Positions 12,382-23,946 of a stretch of 64,000 nt of DNA are shown piece after piece. Below the pieces are notes generated by a model. It did not search any database. It had not been told where the DNA came from and saw nothing but the letters and a program-made list of their open reading frames with translations. The stretch covers positions 135,192,375 through 135,256,374 of the forward strand of contig NC_133121.1 of the NCBI RefSeq assembly GCF_033568475.1, in the 5' to 3' direction. The position numbers were made by a program, and so were the translations under genes. This stretch comes from Henckelia pumila. Lineage: Eukaryota > Streptophyta > Magnoliopsida > Lamiales > Gesneriaceae. Positions within the stretch are counted from its first letter, which is position 1, and each line of letters opens with the position of its first letter.

Positions 12382-12505
12382 TGCACACCAATGTGCAGGG
12401 ATTTTGTGTGCACCCTGTGATGTTCGCGTGAACATTTGATTTTTTTTTTAGATGTTCGCGCGAACATCCCGCGGTGCACACAAAATCCCTGCACACTGGT
12501 GTGCA
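12382..12505. mobile_element. Foldback element with long GC-richer hairpin arms
   Basis: Two arms of about 54 bp face each other across a T-rich loop. The left arm has TGCACACCAATGTGCAGGGA, TTTTGTGTGCACC and GATGTTCGCGTGAACAT. The right arm is its inverted partner, with few mismatches (GATGTTCGCGCGAACAT, GGTGCACACAAAATCCCTGC, TGGTGTGCA). Each arm also holds shorter palindromes. It sits against a long TA repeat. No open frame of interest; the short frames are arm shadows. Confidence 0.8.
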
Positions 12506-12513
12506 ATGAATCA

Positions 12514-12516
<3 letters not shown>

Positions 12517-12568
<52 letters not shown>
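12517..12568. repeat. AT dinucleotide microsatellite, about 26 units
   Basis: An uninterrupted alternating AT run directly beside the foldback element. Confidence 0.97.
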
Positions 12569-12571
<3 letters not shown>

Positions 12572-12722
12572 TATTACCAACATTATTAAAAGTCAATGTA
12601 TCAAAAAAAAGACAAAATGTTATACACGGAACTCAAGAATTAATGTTGTCATAATTTGTAATTTTTTACACAAAAAGAAAAATAAATCAAAAGCAGCTTT
12701 CCTATGTGTGAAAGATAGAATT

Positions 12723-12948
12723 ACTGTCTATAAAGAATGTCTAAGTTGATAGAGTAGGTGAAATCTTGGTCAAAGGTCAGGAGTTCAATTTTCCCTACTA
12801 ACATTTTTTTGGGCTAGTCTGTCACACAAGGCTCGTCTAGTGTGGTTTACATGGCTAACGTATTTTGCAAACTATTGCGTTAGCCCGGGGGTTTACCCAA
12901 TATGCACCAAAAGGTAACGGCTGCGGGTTTCCACGTCATTAAAAAAAA
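12723..12948 (+). mobile_element. tRNA-derived SINE, same family as 9243-9473
   Basis: Box A region TAAGTTGATAGAGTAGGTGA; box B-like GGAGTTCAATTTTCC; body CTAGTCTGTCACACAAGGCT, then TTTGCAAACTATTGCGTTAG, GGGGGTTTACCCAATATGC and GGTAACGGCTGCGGGTTTCC; A-rich tail. The 5' limit is approximate because the target duplication is unclear. Confidence 0.8.
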
Positions 12949-12994
12949 AATAGGCTTACCTATGCCTTACAAATATGCTTGTCGACATCATGTG

Positions 12995-13309
12995 TAGGGC
13001 TGACAAAAAATACCGAAATGTCGTCATACCTCTTTTACCGTAACGAAAAAAACCGAATATATAGAAATTTTCGGTATCGGTATCGGTATAAGATTTTCGA
13101 ATTTTTGGTATTTCGATATACACGGTATCCGATATTGTTACCGTATCGAATTTCGGTATTCGGTACGATATCGATATGGATTTATGTCATACCGAGATAT
13201 ACCAAAATTTTTGGTACGGTATCGGTATCAAAAATTTCGGTATCTAAATTTCCGGTACGATATGCGGTATTCGGTACGATATGCGGTATACCGTACCGAA
13301 CCACCCCTA
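12995..13309. mobile_element. hAT-like MITE with perfect 8-bp duplication
   Basis: ATCATGTG flanks the element exactly on both sides (12987-12994 and 13310-13317). The ends are TAGGGCTG and CACCCCTA. The 315-bp interior is made of CGGTAT, CGGTAC and TACCG words in many variants. No coding function is likely, although one frame happens to be open across it. Confidence 0.88.
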
Positions 13310-13340
13310 ATCATGTGCTTGCCATTTGAGAGGACACAAA

Positions 13341-14767
13341 CTGGGTAATGAGACGATATTCTTGTGATAGTGTCTCAAGATCTCATCTAACTATGAAAAT
13401 TTATTAATACTAGTGACCGTAGAGCATGTGCAATATAAGATATAGTAGCGATCGCGACACATGATTTTTACGTGCTTGATAATTTGATATATAAATCAGA
13501 GATAAGTTGTAAAAAAAAATTTGTAAATAATTTAATAGAAATTGATAAATGATGAAATTTGAAAAAAGAGATAAAGTTAAAAGGAAATAGGACTGTTAGA
13601 AAAAAGCGAAGATAATTTAGTCATTTAAGATCTAACATAAAAGAGATGTGTGTTAAATTTAAAGATAAAATGTGAAAAATTTTTGGTGTGATTTGACACA
13701 CCAAAATGGATTAGTTTAAGGAGTTGAACTATTATAATATATATATATATATATGATAGATATGTAAAAAATTCATTGATTATTAAGTGAACTCAACGTC
13801 TATTATAAAATATTTGTCATTGTACGTATATATTTTTATGAGACTATCCCAAAACTAGCTTGAAAATTCTCATGCAAACTATGTTTGATCACTTGATGTC
13901 ACACATTGTCCTACATCATACTAACGAAATTCTATATAAGTTTATGATTTATAGCTCATTTGATAGGTAAAACTCAATCACAAAAAATTATCGTATTAGT
14001 ACTTAACAAAACTGTACGTAAGATATATCAGGAAACAACTAAGTTAAATTGTATCAACATTTCATAAAGACGATTAGTCAAGAACTAAATAAAACTTTAA
14101 TTATATATACGAATAATAAATTTAAAGATATAATTCTCCATGTTCAGAAATTGACACCTAGCCCAGGATTTGCCATTACGGCGTGGCCTTGATCACCACT
14201 CCAAGCAAAAAAATATATATAGTATTTTTTAAATATGATTTCTAGAAGGTAAAATCAAATCTATACTTTGACAATTTTGTTTGTTGGAACATGAAGTCAG
14301 ACTAATTCTCGAGTATCTGAGCTTACGTCTTTAAACGTCTCATTTTTCTTGTCGTGACGTGAAATTGTTTGATGTTTTAGGAATTTTGTTTGCCATAATT
14401 AATTAATATTTAAATTATAATGAAAAGCAAAAGTAAATTAATTGTTTGACTGGCAATATCATGAATCGACAAAATGAATATTAATCTTTACATGCCAGGG
14501 TTAGTTTATCGGGACGAGTTTCGATAAAGAAATTTTTATCAGAAATTATTTTTTGGAAGAAAAAAAAAAGGTATCATTTATATAAAAAATTGAAATATAA
14601 AATATTGGACTTTGCCATCTTCTTTTTCAAAATTACGAGTATTATTTTATTTATTCAAATGCAGAGTTTGATTTGTATTTATTTTCTAGATTTGAATAAT
14701 TATATTATATTAATATTAATTAATAAAATATGAAAATTAAAATTAAAATGATACCGCGGCCGCTGAC
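13341..14767. other. Intergenic DNA and upstream region of the kinase gene
   Basis: No gene is seen. Between about 13402 and 13740 there is a decayed repeat starting ACTAGTGACCGTAGAGCATG that loosely resembles the element at 35661-36173. The rest is AT-rich. The last few hundred bases should hold the promoter of the OXI1-type gene. Confidence 0.5.
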
Positions 14768-14774
14768 TATAAAT
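14768..14774 (+). promoter_or_regulatory. Candidate TATA box of the OXI1-type gene
   Basis: TATAAAT lies 120 bases before the start codon in the sequence GACTATAAATTTAATGG. The spacing leaves room for a leader of roughly 90 bases. It is the only good match close to the gene. Confidence 0.55.
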
Positions 14775-14893
14775 TTAATGGTTCCATCGTAGAGCACAAA
14801 ATACTCTTTTAAAATCATACATCTGCTTTTCTTCACCGCATTAATATTCCTGTTCGCACAGGATCCTTACACCGGCGGCAAGCTTACTCCGCC

Positions 14894-16251
14894 ATGCACG
14901 GCGGCGATCACCACGAAGGTACAGCATTCTCTCTGAATTTGAACGATCTGAATATTATCTCAGCCCTAGGCCGCGGTGCCAAAGGTGTGGTTTTCCTCGT
15001 TAAAAAACAAGGGGACGGGAAATTGCTTGCTCTCAAAGCAATCTCCAGATCTTCGATTGAAAAAAAGAAGCACGGCAAGACCACCGGTGTAAGTATCGGA
15101 GGTCGCGGCGATGAATACAGAAGGATTTGGTTTGAGAGAGATGTGTTAGCATCATTCAATCATCCGCTGTTGCCCAAGCTTCATGGCGTTTTGGTAACTG
15201 ACAAGATCGTCGGATACGCCGTTGATTACTGTCCCGGCCGTGATCTCAATTATTTGAGGAAAAAGCAAACTGAGAAAATGTTCTCCGACGATATCATCAG
15301 GTAACCGATCACTTCTAATTTGAGTATTCTCTTACCAATTGTTGCAATTTCTAGTTTCAATTTGTATTCGGTTCGATTTTCAGATTTTACGCGGCAGAAT
15401 TGGTGTTGGGATTGGAGTATCTCCATGGACTAGGGATTGTTTACAGAGATTTGAAACCAGAAAACGTGATGATTCAGGAAAATGGACATTTAATGCTCGT
15501 GGATTTCGATCTCTCCACAAAACTCCCATCGAAATCTGCACAAACCAGCCCAATGATCGTCACCAAACCAGAGCCCAACATCAACAAGCCGGAAAGGAAG
15601 AAAAAGAGATTCTGCATCTCCTTCAACCGCCGCGATCCCGAAATCTCCCCGAAACACTCCGCCACACTCGGAGCTACCTCAACCAGTTCCAGCTCCGATT
15701 CAACGGAGAAATCAAATTCGTTCGTCGGCACGGAGGAGTACGTGGCGCCGGAGATCATACGAGGCGACGGCCACGATTTCTCCGTCGACTGGTGGTGCTT
15801 AGGTGTGATGCTCTACGAGATGCTGTACGGCTCCACGCCGTTTCGAGGAGTGAACCGGAAGGAAACATTTTACCGAATCATAACCAAGCAACCGGACTTA
15901 ACGGGGGAGTTGACGCCGTTAAGGAACTTGATAAAAAAACTACTAGAGAAAGACCCGAGGAAGAGGATCTCCGTCGGTGAAATCAAGGGCCACGATTTCT
16001 TCAGGGCCGTAGATTGGGACTCGATCGTCGATATGCCCAGACCGCCGTTTATACCTGAGTTAACGGCGGTGGAGGGCGGTGGAGGGCATGAGAAACTTGA
16101 CGTGGAGTCGTACGTCCAAAGGGTGTTTGCTACTAAGGTCGAGGGTAAAATGGAGAATGTCCAAAAATCGGATGAAGAAAATCAAAACAGGGAAATGTGG
16201 GTCAACAATCATCCCACTCAAATTCAACATGACAATTTTGTTGTTTTTTAA
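14894..16251 (+). CDS. OXI1: AGC-family protein kinase, OXI1/AGC2 type
   Basis: A Ser/Thr kinase of plant AGC group VIII. In the family OXI1 links oxidative burst and PDK1 signalling to MAP-kinase cascades. Two exons, 14894-15300 and 15384-16251, with a GT-AG intron of 83 bp, give 424 residues. The glycine loop is GRGAKG (26-31), the ATP lysine K48 (LLALK), the catalytic loop YRDLKPEN (156-163, Asp158) and the metal motif DFD (176-178), in place of DFG as in this group. A Ser- and Lys-rich insertion of about 60 residues separates DFD from GTEEYVAPE. The protein ends in FVVF, the FxxF hydrophobic motif that docks PDK1 in this subfamily. All key residues are present. AGC2 paralogues are close, so OXI1 itself rather than a sister copy is an inference. 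Confidence 0.9.
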
Positions 16252-16605
16252 TTTTTATAAAAAGGGTTAACTTATAATTAGCATATATATAAAAATAAAA
16301 CAATCGATCAAACTACCCACTATTGTATATTCGCATAGGTAGACGATTCGTGTCGAATTAAGGCTTAGTCTCAATCTTGATATTAGATAAGTTATTAATT
16401 ATCGGTGATTTTTTGATATTTTTTAATCTCTTTTTATCAAGTTAGATATTACGCTTGAAATAATTATGTGTCTCAATACCATCAAATCTTGTAAGTAAAT
16501 AATATGTTAGTGGATGTTGACATTGCTTGTTGGTGATCAAATTCAAAATGCTAAAATTTCACATCATAGAAGGAGACACACTTCAAGACACAATATTAAA
16601 AATTA

Positions 16606-17008
16606 GGCATGGTTTGGTTTGGTTTGGTTTGGTTTGAAGTATAGTATGAGTAATATATAGATAAGTAGTATAATGTAATAAAAAATAAATAAGAAATTAT
16701 AGTTAAAATTGTATTGGATTTGATTGATAGATTATAGTTTATTTGATTTGATTGATTAAATTTTATATAAAAATGTTAAATGACTATTTTGTTCTTTTAA
16801 CAATAAATAAAATAAAAATTATATTATTTTTTAGGGGTAATATAGTAATTTGAATTCAATGATTTGATTGATGTGAGATAAATAATTTATGATTTGATTG
16901 ATGTAAAATAAATAGTTAAGATATAGATAAATAATATGATGAAAAGAACGTGGGATGAGATGAGATGAGTTATACATATATTAGTAATACTGTGAACAGA
17001 ACGGTGTC
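16606..17008. mobile_element. Tourist-like MITE
   Basis: It is flanked by TTA at 16603-16605 and 17009-17011. The left end has four GGTTT repeats, then AGTATAGTATGAGTAATATA; the right end carries the inverted TATATTAGTAATACTGTG. The body words GATTTGATTGATGTAAAATA and TAAATGACTATTTTGTTCTT recur in a second copy at 59851-60206. Confidence 0.75.
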
Positions 17009-17282
17009 TTAGTTCTTAATCTTACCTAATTCACTTACATTGATAGTTGGAAAAAATTGCTTTTTAGGCCCGAAATGAATCATTTTACGATTTTTTCTTT
17101 CTATCCTATCAAATTTCAATTTTAGTTTTATGCATTTGTTTTTGATAATTTCAGTTATTTTTCATTGAGATTGTTGCATTGATTCCATGTAAAAGACAAG
17201 TTGGAGAGAGGACTTTTTTTTATATATATATAAAAAATGATGACTAAAATTGTAATTTAATAAAATAGAAAATCAAAATTAG

Positions 17283-17396
17283 TCAAGGATTTCTTGATCT
17301 AGTGGCAAAGTGAGACCTTAAGAACCAAAATGTAATGAGTTCAAATCTTATGTGTATGAGCAGTAGTTAAGAAATTTCTTCACCCAGATTGTATAA

Positions 17397-17429
<33 letters not shown>

Positions 17430-17434
17430 CACAA
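17283..17434 (+). mobile_element. Possible SINE of a second family, ending in ATA/AAT repeats
   Basis: TTGATCTAGTGGCAAAGTGA resembles box A and AATGAGTTCAAATCTTATG resembles box B, about 45 bp apart. The unit ends in about ten AAT repeats (17398-17430). No clear target duplication. It could also be a tRNA relic. Confidence 0.45.
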
Positions 17435-18179
17435 AAAAATAATAAGACCGAAACAGCAATTGTTCCTTAACCCTTGTTGCATGCAGCATGATATTACTTC
17501 CTTAATTATTATTTTTTACCAAAACAAAAACAAAAAATCTAATGTATTGGACCGCCAAGTGATAACTTTGAATAGGTTTCTTTTTTGGTCTTAGTGGGTC
17601 GAAGTTCACATGGGTGGTGGGTGTGAATCTTGTGATGAACGAAAATTAGGAAAAGGCAATGGTTACAATCGCATTTAAGTAGGATGAGGTTAGAATCTAA
17701 CCACCTTTCTTCAATTTAGAACAACTCATTCATTAATTTTCAACTAATTCACCTATAAAAACGAGTTTACAAGTCTTGTGGTTAGAGTATCGAAAATTAT
17801 TTCAACCTAAGCACATGTATTTCACATTAGAGGACCACTTCTCAATTAATAACAAGTCGCTTTTTTCTTTAGTTTCTATGTATCTTTGTTAATGAGAAGT
17901 GAAGAAACAATAATAAAATACTATACCATTTAAGACAATAACTAATCACCAAGCCAGTTCTCAGTATGTTCAATATTTATGCTGGTTTTACTTTTGCTAG
18001 ATTGCAAGTTGACGATAATATTGAGCATTAAATATATGGTACATTAGTAATTCTAATATATAAATTTATTTAGAATGCTCCAATTTTAGTAAAGAAGAAA
18101 TTCTAATATGCGGCATACTTGTTAAAAACCATTGGGTATCCGTATTGCAGCTCTACATACCAGTAGATGTATCATAACA
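17435..18179. other. Intergenic stretch
   Basis: No supported gene or clear element. A short tRNA-like piece, ACAAGTCTTGTGGTTAGAGT near 17770, may be a SINE 5' fragment. Confidence 0.4.
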
Positions 18180-18475
18180 GACTAGCGAGATGGGTCGGTT
18201 CTTAATCTATCGTAACTCACCATTAGACGAGATGGAGCAGGTCGGCCCACTTTTTAGACGAATTTGGAAAAAACCAACCCAACCCAAACCAAAACAACCC
18301 ACCTATTTAAGGTGGTGGGATGGACCAATCCGACGCGTTAATGTGTAATTTGACGGGTTTTGGTGGGACGACCCGGACCACAACCATTAGACGGGTTGAA
18401 AAATTGTCAATTCAGTCCATCTATTTTGTATGACGTGATAGGTTAAACGAATCTAGCTCATTTTGACAGCTCTCA
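18180..18475. mobile_element. Truncated hAT-like element
   Basis: The right end reads CATTTTGACAGCTCT, an end seen on plant hAT-like MITEs. The interior repeats CGGGT, ACCCA and GGGTTTTGGTGGG words. The left end is missing or unrecognisable. Confidence 0.45.
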
Positions 18476-18506
18476 TATTAGTTGTTGTTAATCAATGCTA
18501 TCACAC

Positions 18507-18510
<4 letters not shown>

Positions 18511-18542
<32 letters not shown>
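18511..18542. repeat. Poly-T run of 32
   Basis: A homopolymer directly after CACACAAGG. It may be the tail of a minus-strand retroposed copy, but the flanking body is not recognisable. Confidence 0.95.
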
Positions 18543-18547
<5 letters not shown>

Positions 18548-19062
18548 GACACACAAGTTAAACATGTAGAATAGTCGATGATTTGTAATCTATGTAACAT
18601 AACATTCGAAATTCAGTATGAGATTTCGACTTTGAAATCCAATAGTAAAAAATCTGTTAAAACATTGCAATCTAAACAAAATAACGTCTTCTAAAATGAA
18701 TAATTATTTTATAATAACATCGTGTGCATTTAAATTTAATTATATCAATAAAACATAATATTTGATCTCTTAATCGGGGTGGGGGACATGTATCTGAAGG
18801 ATTAGCCCTTTAATTCATATGGTTAGGCAACCCCTAAAAATTGTACAACCAAAATAGTCAATCGAGTATGGTAACCCCTAAAATTGTGAATGCCATAAAT
18901 ATTTTAGATAGAAATTTCATAAAATCTAAAACTTTTCTCAATCGAGTACACCTTTAGGTTAAACATTTGAGGTGAGAGAAAAAATTATCATTAGTCTATA
19001 TATTTCAATATATCATATTATCATTACATTATTTCTCATCTTATTCACGGTTTAGTACATGC

Positions 19063-19197
19063 CGCCCGCAGGACACTACCCTGCGAGTGATCTATAATCC
19101 CATGATTGATCAAAATAAGTGGGTTCCACGTGAAGCCCATTTAATTTTAACCAATCATGAACCGTCATGTCACCCGAGTACTACCCTGCGGGTAGGG
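19063..19197. mobile_element. Foldback MITE centred near 19129
   Basis: The centre GGGTTCCACGTGAAGCCC is nearly its own complement. Outward, CATGATTGATCAAAATAA pairs with TTTTAACCAATCATG, and CCCGCAGGACACTACC pairs with the inverted GTACTACCCTGCGGG. No coding capacity. About 700 bp of AT-rich DNA before it holds nothing that could be assigned. Confidence 0.6.
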
Positions 19198-19520
19198 TCT
19201 ACTCTACCCTTATTCACGAGTGAATACTTCGGAGTTCAGCCCGCGAGTTATTACGCTGTGTGGAAGTGGCGGTACTTGCATTTATCTTTATTCAAAAGTT
19301 TCTTCTCTTACCTACTACGCTATTCGAAAAATTACAAATTTAAACATCTACACTCAGAACTGCACTTTGATAATCTTTTCGTTCATGAAAATTGAAATGT
19401 GACTTCACGTCTAACATAGTGCTAGAACAATTGACATCACTCTTGAAATATGAAAATCTCATTTATCATTAGAAATATGTTTATTAGCATCGAAATATTT
19501 TGTAATGTCAAATATGTTTA

Positions 19521-20164
19521 GACCATCTTCAACAGCACACTAAAATAGTGTGCTGCTGGAAATTAGTGCAACAAATAGCTCCAGCAGTGAACGGCAAATT
19601 GCCGATTTTTTGAAGTTTGGAACAATTTGGAGTTGCACTGTTCACAACGATAAAATATTTTTTTTAATTTAATTTTATTACCTTTTTGTTTATGGATTTT
19701 ATGGTTCATTTGTTGTTATTATCATTATTTTCGTTTGTCATAATTTTTATATAATTTGTTTTTTAATAACATTAATAATATTTTACATATCACTTTTAAA
19801 ATAATTCGTTGCATATATGAAAAAAAAAATTAACGTAAGATAATTAAAATTTTACGACAATTACAAAATAAAACGAAATTTTAAATTCAAAATACCGAAA
19901 ATAACATTAATTTGGTTGATATTTCACTCAACTTAAAAAATGTTAATTAATAAATAATATACGAATTCATATAATTTTTAATTAAATTTACCACATTAAT
20001 TTGTATAATAAAAATATATTATAAAATATATGTAAAAATAAAAAATATTATGGAATATTCCTTTGATGTAGAAATTTGGTGAAGACTGCTGGAAATGAAA
20101 TATGGATTGCACTATAATAGTGTAAAATGTGGCACTATTTTAGTGCCAACTGCTGGAGATGGTC
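19521..20164. mobile_element. Tourist-like (PIF/Harbinger) MITE, 644 bp
   Basis: It is flanked by TTA at 19518-19520 and 20165-20167. The inverted ends are GACCATCTTCAACAGCA and TGCTGGAGATGGTC, and ACTAAAATAGTG near the left end pairs with CACTATTTTAGT near the right. The interior is AT-rich and non-coding. Confidence 0.9.
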
Positions 20165-20167
20165 TTA

Positions 20168-20853
20168 GTGGAAGACACTTTCAAATTTGAGAATTTCAAT
20201 AGAACAACTTGGAAAATAAAAACTGCTGCCAAAACCATATTTCAAAACACCCAGATTTATTCTTATCATTTTCATACCATTTACTATTTCAATTGCTATC
20301 CTTTCCAAGAAAACCGATTGCAACGTCAGGGACCGGGTAAGAACCTCTGTTTTAGAGGGTAGAAACTATTAAGTTTGTTGATGTTTACTTAACAACACAG
20401 ACGGATGACATAAAAACCAAACAAATTCAGCTCAAGCTCCTTGAAAACGTCTACCGGTTTGTTTGAAATATCAATTTTTAGATGGTACCCAAGATGGGAA
20501 GTTTAATCATCTACAAACTAAACTAGATTGGTACTGCACAGATCCGGTCAGAAAACTAAAAGTGCTAGGGTGATTGGTGATGTTCATTTTGTGGCACCGT
20601 GTGTTGAACCCATCATCAATCACAAAAATAGAAACTAGCTAATACGAGGTAAAAAAAACAACAAAGATTTTGAAGCTCAAAGACGTTTAAGAGAAAAGTA
20701 TCATTGCAAGACTACATGAGATTGTCGTGCATTAAAATGCAGAACTAATAATTCCAAACAAAAATTGCGCAAGGAAATATTCCAACTCAGTCTTTTGATT
20801 GCTACTCGGTAAAGAAAGCATAAGAAAAGGGGAAAAAAATACATGACTGCTGC
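20168..20853. other. Intergenic region and 3' end of the eL32 gene
   Basis: No gene is supported. The right part should hold the 3' UTR of the minus-strand ribosomal protein gene. Confidence 0.5.
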
Positions 20854-21597
20854 TTACTCATCCTCCTGGCTGCGCAACCTAGCCAATTTGTTTGTCACAA
20901 CAACGTCCAACTGAGCCGCCCGTTCCACAATCTCCTTTCTTTTCTTGGTAGAAATATTGTGAGCTATCTCAGCACAGTATTTCCTGATAAAACAAAAACG
21001 ATAAAAGAGTCGGTAGGATAAAATTTGGAGCAAGTCAAAATGATAAAAGTACACAGGACCATAAAATATTTATTACAAACCTGTTGTGCATCATCAGAAC
21101 TTCCAGTTCTTTGACATTGTGCACAAGAAACTTCTTAAACCCATTTGGAAGATAGTGGCGAGTCTTCTTGTCTGAGCCGTATCCTATATTTGGCATCAAG
21201 GTGCATCCTTTAAACTTTCTCCTCACACGGGAATCAATACCCTTGGGCCTGCGCCAGTTTGTCTGCACCACACAAAACTCGTAATTCAGAACAAGATAAA
21301 TACATATGCAAGATTTTACCCTCAGATATTACAAAACTCAAATGACCCTAAAAAATGCAGGGCAAGAGTAAAGCTACAAAAGAAGTTCGCAAATTCCAAA
21401 TGCAAACCTAAGATCAGTATAAAACTCAAAATTTCATCAAGTACGAATTCATTATATTAAATAAGTAAAAACTGTATGAGCAGATTACAAGTTACAAAAA
21501 AAATGACCTTCACAGACACATATCGGTCGCTCTGGTGCCTTTTGAACTTCTTGACACGCTTCTTAATAATCTTCTTGCTCAGCAACGGGACGGCCAT
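20854..21597 (-). CDS. RPL32: 60S ribosomal protein eL32 (RPL32)
   Basis: A large-subunit ribosomal protein of the cytosolic ribosome. Coding exons on the minus strand are 21508-21597, 21081-21262 and 20854-20983, giving 133 residues, the normal length. The start [20 protein letters not shown] and the middle [19 protein letters not shown] are canonical; [17 protein letters not shown] and the end [10 protein letters not shown] complete it. The ATG lies just inside the second exon: an acceptor precedes it at about 21605, and a 5' UTR exon ends with a donor at 22129 (CACCAG|GTTCG). This leader intron is common in plant ribosomal protein genes. Nothing is odd and all motifs are intact. Confidence 0.97.
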
Positions 21598-22128
21598 GTC
21601 TTCTAAAAGATAATTGCGTCAAAATAGAACCCAATTCCACAATCCACATAGATTGTCGGAAAGTATATATGGACACAACATAACATAAAATACGATACTA
21701 TATAAATTGTCCATGGACAAAAATGCATTTCCAAGTACAAGATGCTTAAGGTGCAGCTTAGGTTAAAATCGAATCCATCCATATCCAAAAACAAGTCGGT
21801 TCCATAGGTTTATTTTTCAGTAAAACAAACTTGGACAATTCATTTTCACATATTATAAACTAAAAAAAATTCGCCATCATATACACAAACGAAACCAGTC
21901 GCCGAATGTTAACATTTAACTCGTCATAATCTCTCATCACCAAAAACGAAAGATTTCACTTCCCACAACTGAGGACGAACAAAATTTTAAAAAATGAAAT
22001 AATCAGGATAGTCAAGTACATAAAGAAAATAAAAAGAATTCAACTGTGAAATTGTTCTTTTGGAAAAATGAAGATTAACACCGGAGATAGAAGAATTCGC
22101 AAAAAGAAAGGAATGCTTTGATTCGAAC

Positions 22129-22190
22129 CTGGTGGCGAAGCAGCGGCTGAACTCCTGCGGGTATGAAGAAAGTGATCTAGGGTTTGGAGA
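22129..22190 (-). other. RPL32: 5' UTR exon of RPL32
   Basis: A splice donor at 22128-22127 on the minus strand (CAG|GTTCGAATC) fits an acceptor just before the ATG exon. The upstream limit is inferred from the telo-box position and is not visible directly. Confidence 0.6.
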
Positions 22191-22474
22191 TACTGGGTCG
22201 GTTTTTTATTTCTGAAATTTTCATTATTGGGCCAGCTTTTAGTCAGGCCCGTTAAACCATGAGGAGTGGTTCGAATTATTGATCAGCGATACCATCAACA
22301 TTCGATGATGGACTGTCTCGCTTAGGCCCAATGTGATAATAAACTTTGTTTCGGCTCACCATTGGGCTTTAGCAATGATATGTTGAGGCCCATTTTTGGA
22401 TTTGATTTATTTCCTTCAGTCATTACTTTCCCCTTGTATGGGGTTTACTTTAGACCCAAATAACCCTTGGGCTC
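22178..22474 (-). promoter_or_regulatory. Telo-box and site II cluster of RPL32
   Basis: AAACCCTA (telo-box) lies at 22178-22185 on the minus strand. TGGGCC/TGGGCT site II motifs occur on either strand at 22228-22233, 22325-22330, 22363-22368, 22387-22392 and about 22469. This pairing is the known signature of plant ribosomal protein promoters bound by TCP-type factors in growing cells. Confidence 0.7.
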
Positions 22475-23279
22475 GAACCCAATTTTGCCATTCACATAGG
22501 GTGTCCATGAACCGAGGTGGCTCGAAAAATATTGATTTGTATAAAAAATTGTCGATTTCATTTTTAGTATTTCATGAGTATAAATATATATTATATATTA
22601 AATATAGATATTTCAAGTATTTATTTATGATGGAGGATTTTGGATAGTTAGTGGACATGTTCGATTTTTTCAAGCTATACTCGACCTTGAGCTATAACAA
22701 TCGAAAATACTCATACGATATTTTGTTTTATCTTTAAATTGTTCTTAGGATGATGAATTTGAGATGGTACATTTCAAAGAATTTGTCTTTCTTTGATGTC
22801 TACATTTCAAATCAACTATATATTAATTTTTATACAATTGTAATATAATTGTAATGTATTTCAAATCATCAAGAGTCCAAGACGGGTGTTACTCAAATCG
22901 ATCTATCAAAAACAAATCTTTAAATCCAAATGCAAGTCGAAGGTATAGTTCAATTACCCTCGGAGATCACAATTGAACGGTAGACTTGAAATTATACGTA
23001 TTTTGGTCTTGGACGTATCTTAAATTTATCACAATTAATATATGCATAAGTCGATAAAGCGGTGGATTTGAAATTCTCCAAACATGAAGTTATTCAAGCA
23101 ATGAATAGATTCAAAATCCAAGAATTCAGCTGAGCTTTATGTTTTGCTTGAGTTCATGAATTTCAAATTTCTTTATACGAATGTAGAAAAATACGGTGAA
23201 TTTAATTAAAATCAACTCATCATCACACTATACAATTTTAAACAGTAATTGTGTAACTTCTATTACGTTCAAAATGGTA
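22475..23279. other. Intergenic stretch
   Basis: AT-rich and without a gene. A short frame from 22396 shows no family resemblance. Confidence 0.4.
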
Positions 23280-23287
23280 TTTTAAAA

Positions 23288-23871
23288 CAGTGTTTTTGAA
23301 ACCGGACCGGACCTGCTGATTCGACCGAGAATCGGTCGCCGGACCGATCCAGACCGGCCCCAAGAACCGAAAATCGATCGAACCGGTCAAAACCGATCAA
23401 GAACCAGTTGGATCGGCCAAGAACCAAAAAATCGGTTAAACCGGTTAAACCGATTTTTCAAAATTTTTTATTTTTATTTTTTTGAAAATTTAATTTTTTT
23501 TATTTTGAAACCTTATATTTAATATTTTTATATATAAATACATTATTATTTAAAATTTCTACTTCATTTAAAAAATATTTTAATAATTATTGATTTTTAA
23601 AAAATAAATAATTTATTATTTAAATAATTTATAACTATAATTGATATTTTAAATATATTTTCATATTTATTTAGCTTTCAAAGTATGTTAAATATATATT
23701 TTATGTCTATTTATATAATTTTTGAGTTTTTAAAATTTCAAAATATATTATTTATTATATTAAATTATATAAACGGTTATTTGGTTCGATCGTTCGGTTA
23801 AAACGGTCCGATCGATTGGATCATTTTTTAAGTAAACCGGTTCGATCATCGATCCGGTCATGAAAACACTG
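23288..23871. mobile_element. hAT-like element built of ACCGG/CGATC words
   Basis: The inverted ends are CAGTGTTTTTGAAACCGG and CCGGTCATGAAAACACTG. The flanks TTTTAAAA (23280-23287) and TTTTAAAG (23872-23879) match at 7 of 8. The arms hold many GACCGG, AACCGG and CGATC words and the middle is almost pure A/T. 584 bp, non-coding. Confidence 0.85.
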
Positions 23872-23946
23872 TTTTAAAGTCTTCAAAAAAATAAAAATGG
23901 TTTTTAAATTAATTTCTCGAATTATTATCCAAATCAAATAAATAAG

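Larger units (their letters stand above)
12606..13340 (+). repeat. Duplicated segment, copy 2 (split by two insertions)
   Basis: It is related to 11847-12030. A SINE (12723-12948) lies between the GAAAGATAG and AGGCTTACC blocks, and a hAT-like element (12995-13309) lies in the block that ends CTTGCCATTTGAG. Copy 1 shows both sites without the insertions. Confidence 0.6.

Noticed and set aside
12350-12749. Overlapping open frames rich in alternating Ile/Tyr
   Set aside because: They are translations of the AT microsatellite and of the hairpin arms in both directions, not genes.
12979-13329. A 116-codon open frame
   Set aside because: It coincides with the word-repeat hAT-like element; its repetitive Arg/Tyr/Phe text is a shadow of CGGTAT repeats.
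14150-14210. miR169- or miR399-like text (TAGCCCAGGATTTGCCATT)
   Set aside because: Too many differences from either miRNA, and no matching star strand forms a hairpin nearby.
15339-15980. A 213-codon plus-strand frame inside the kinase gene
   Set aside because: It is a shifted-frame shadow of OXI1 exon 2; the kinase frame carries all motifs.
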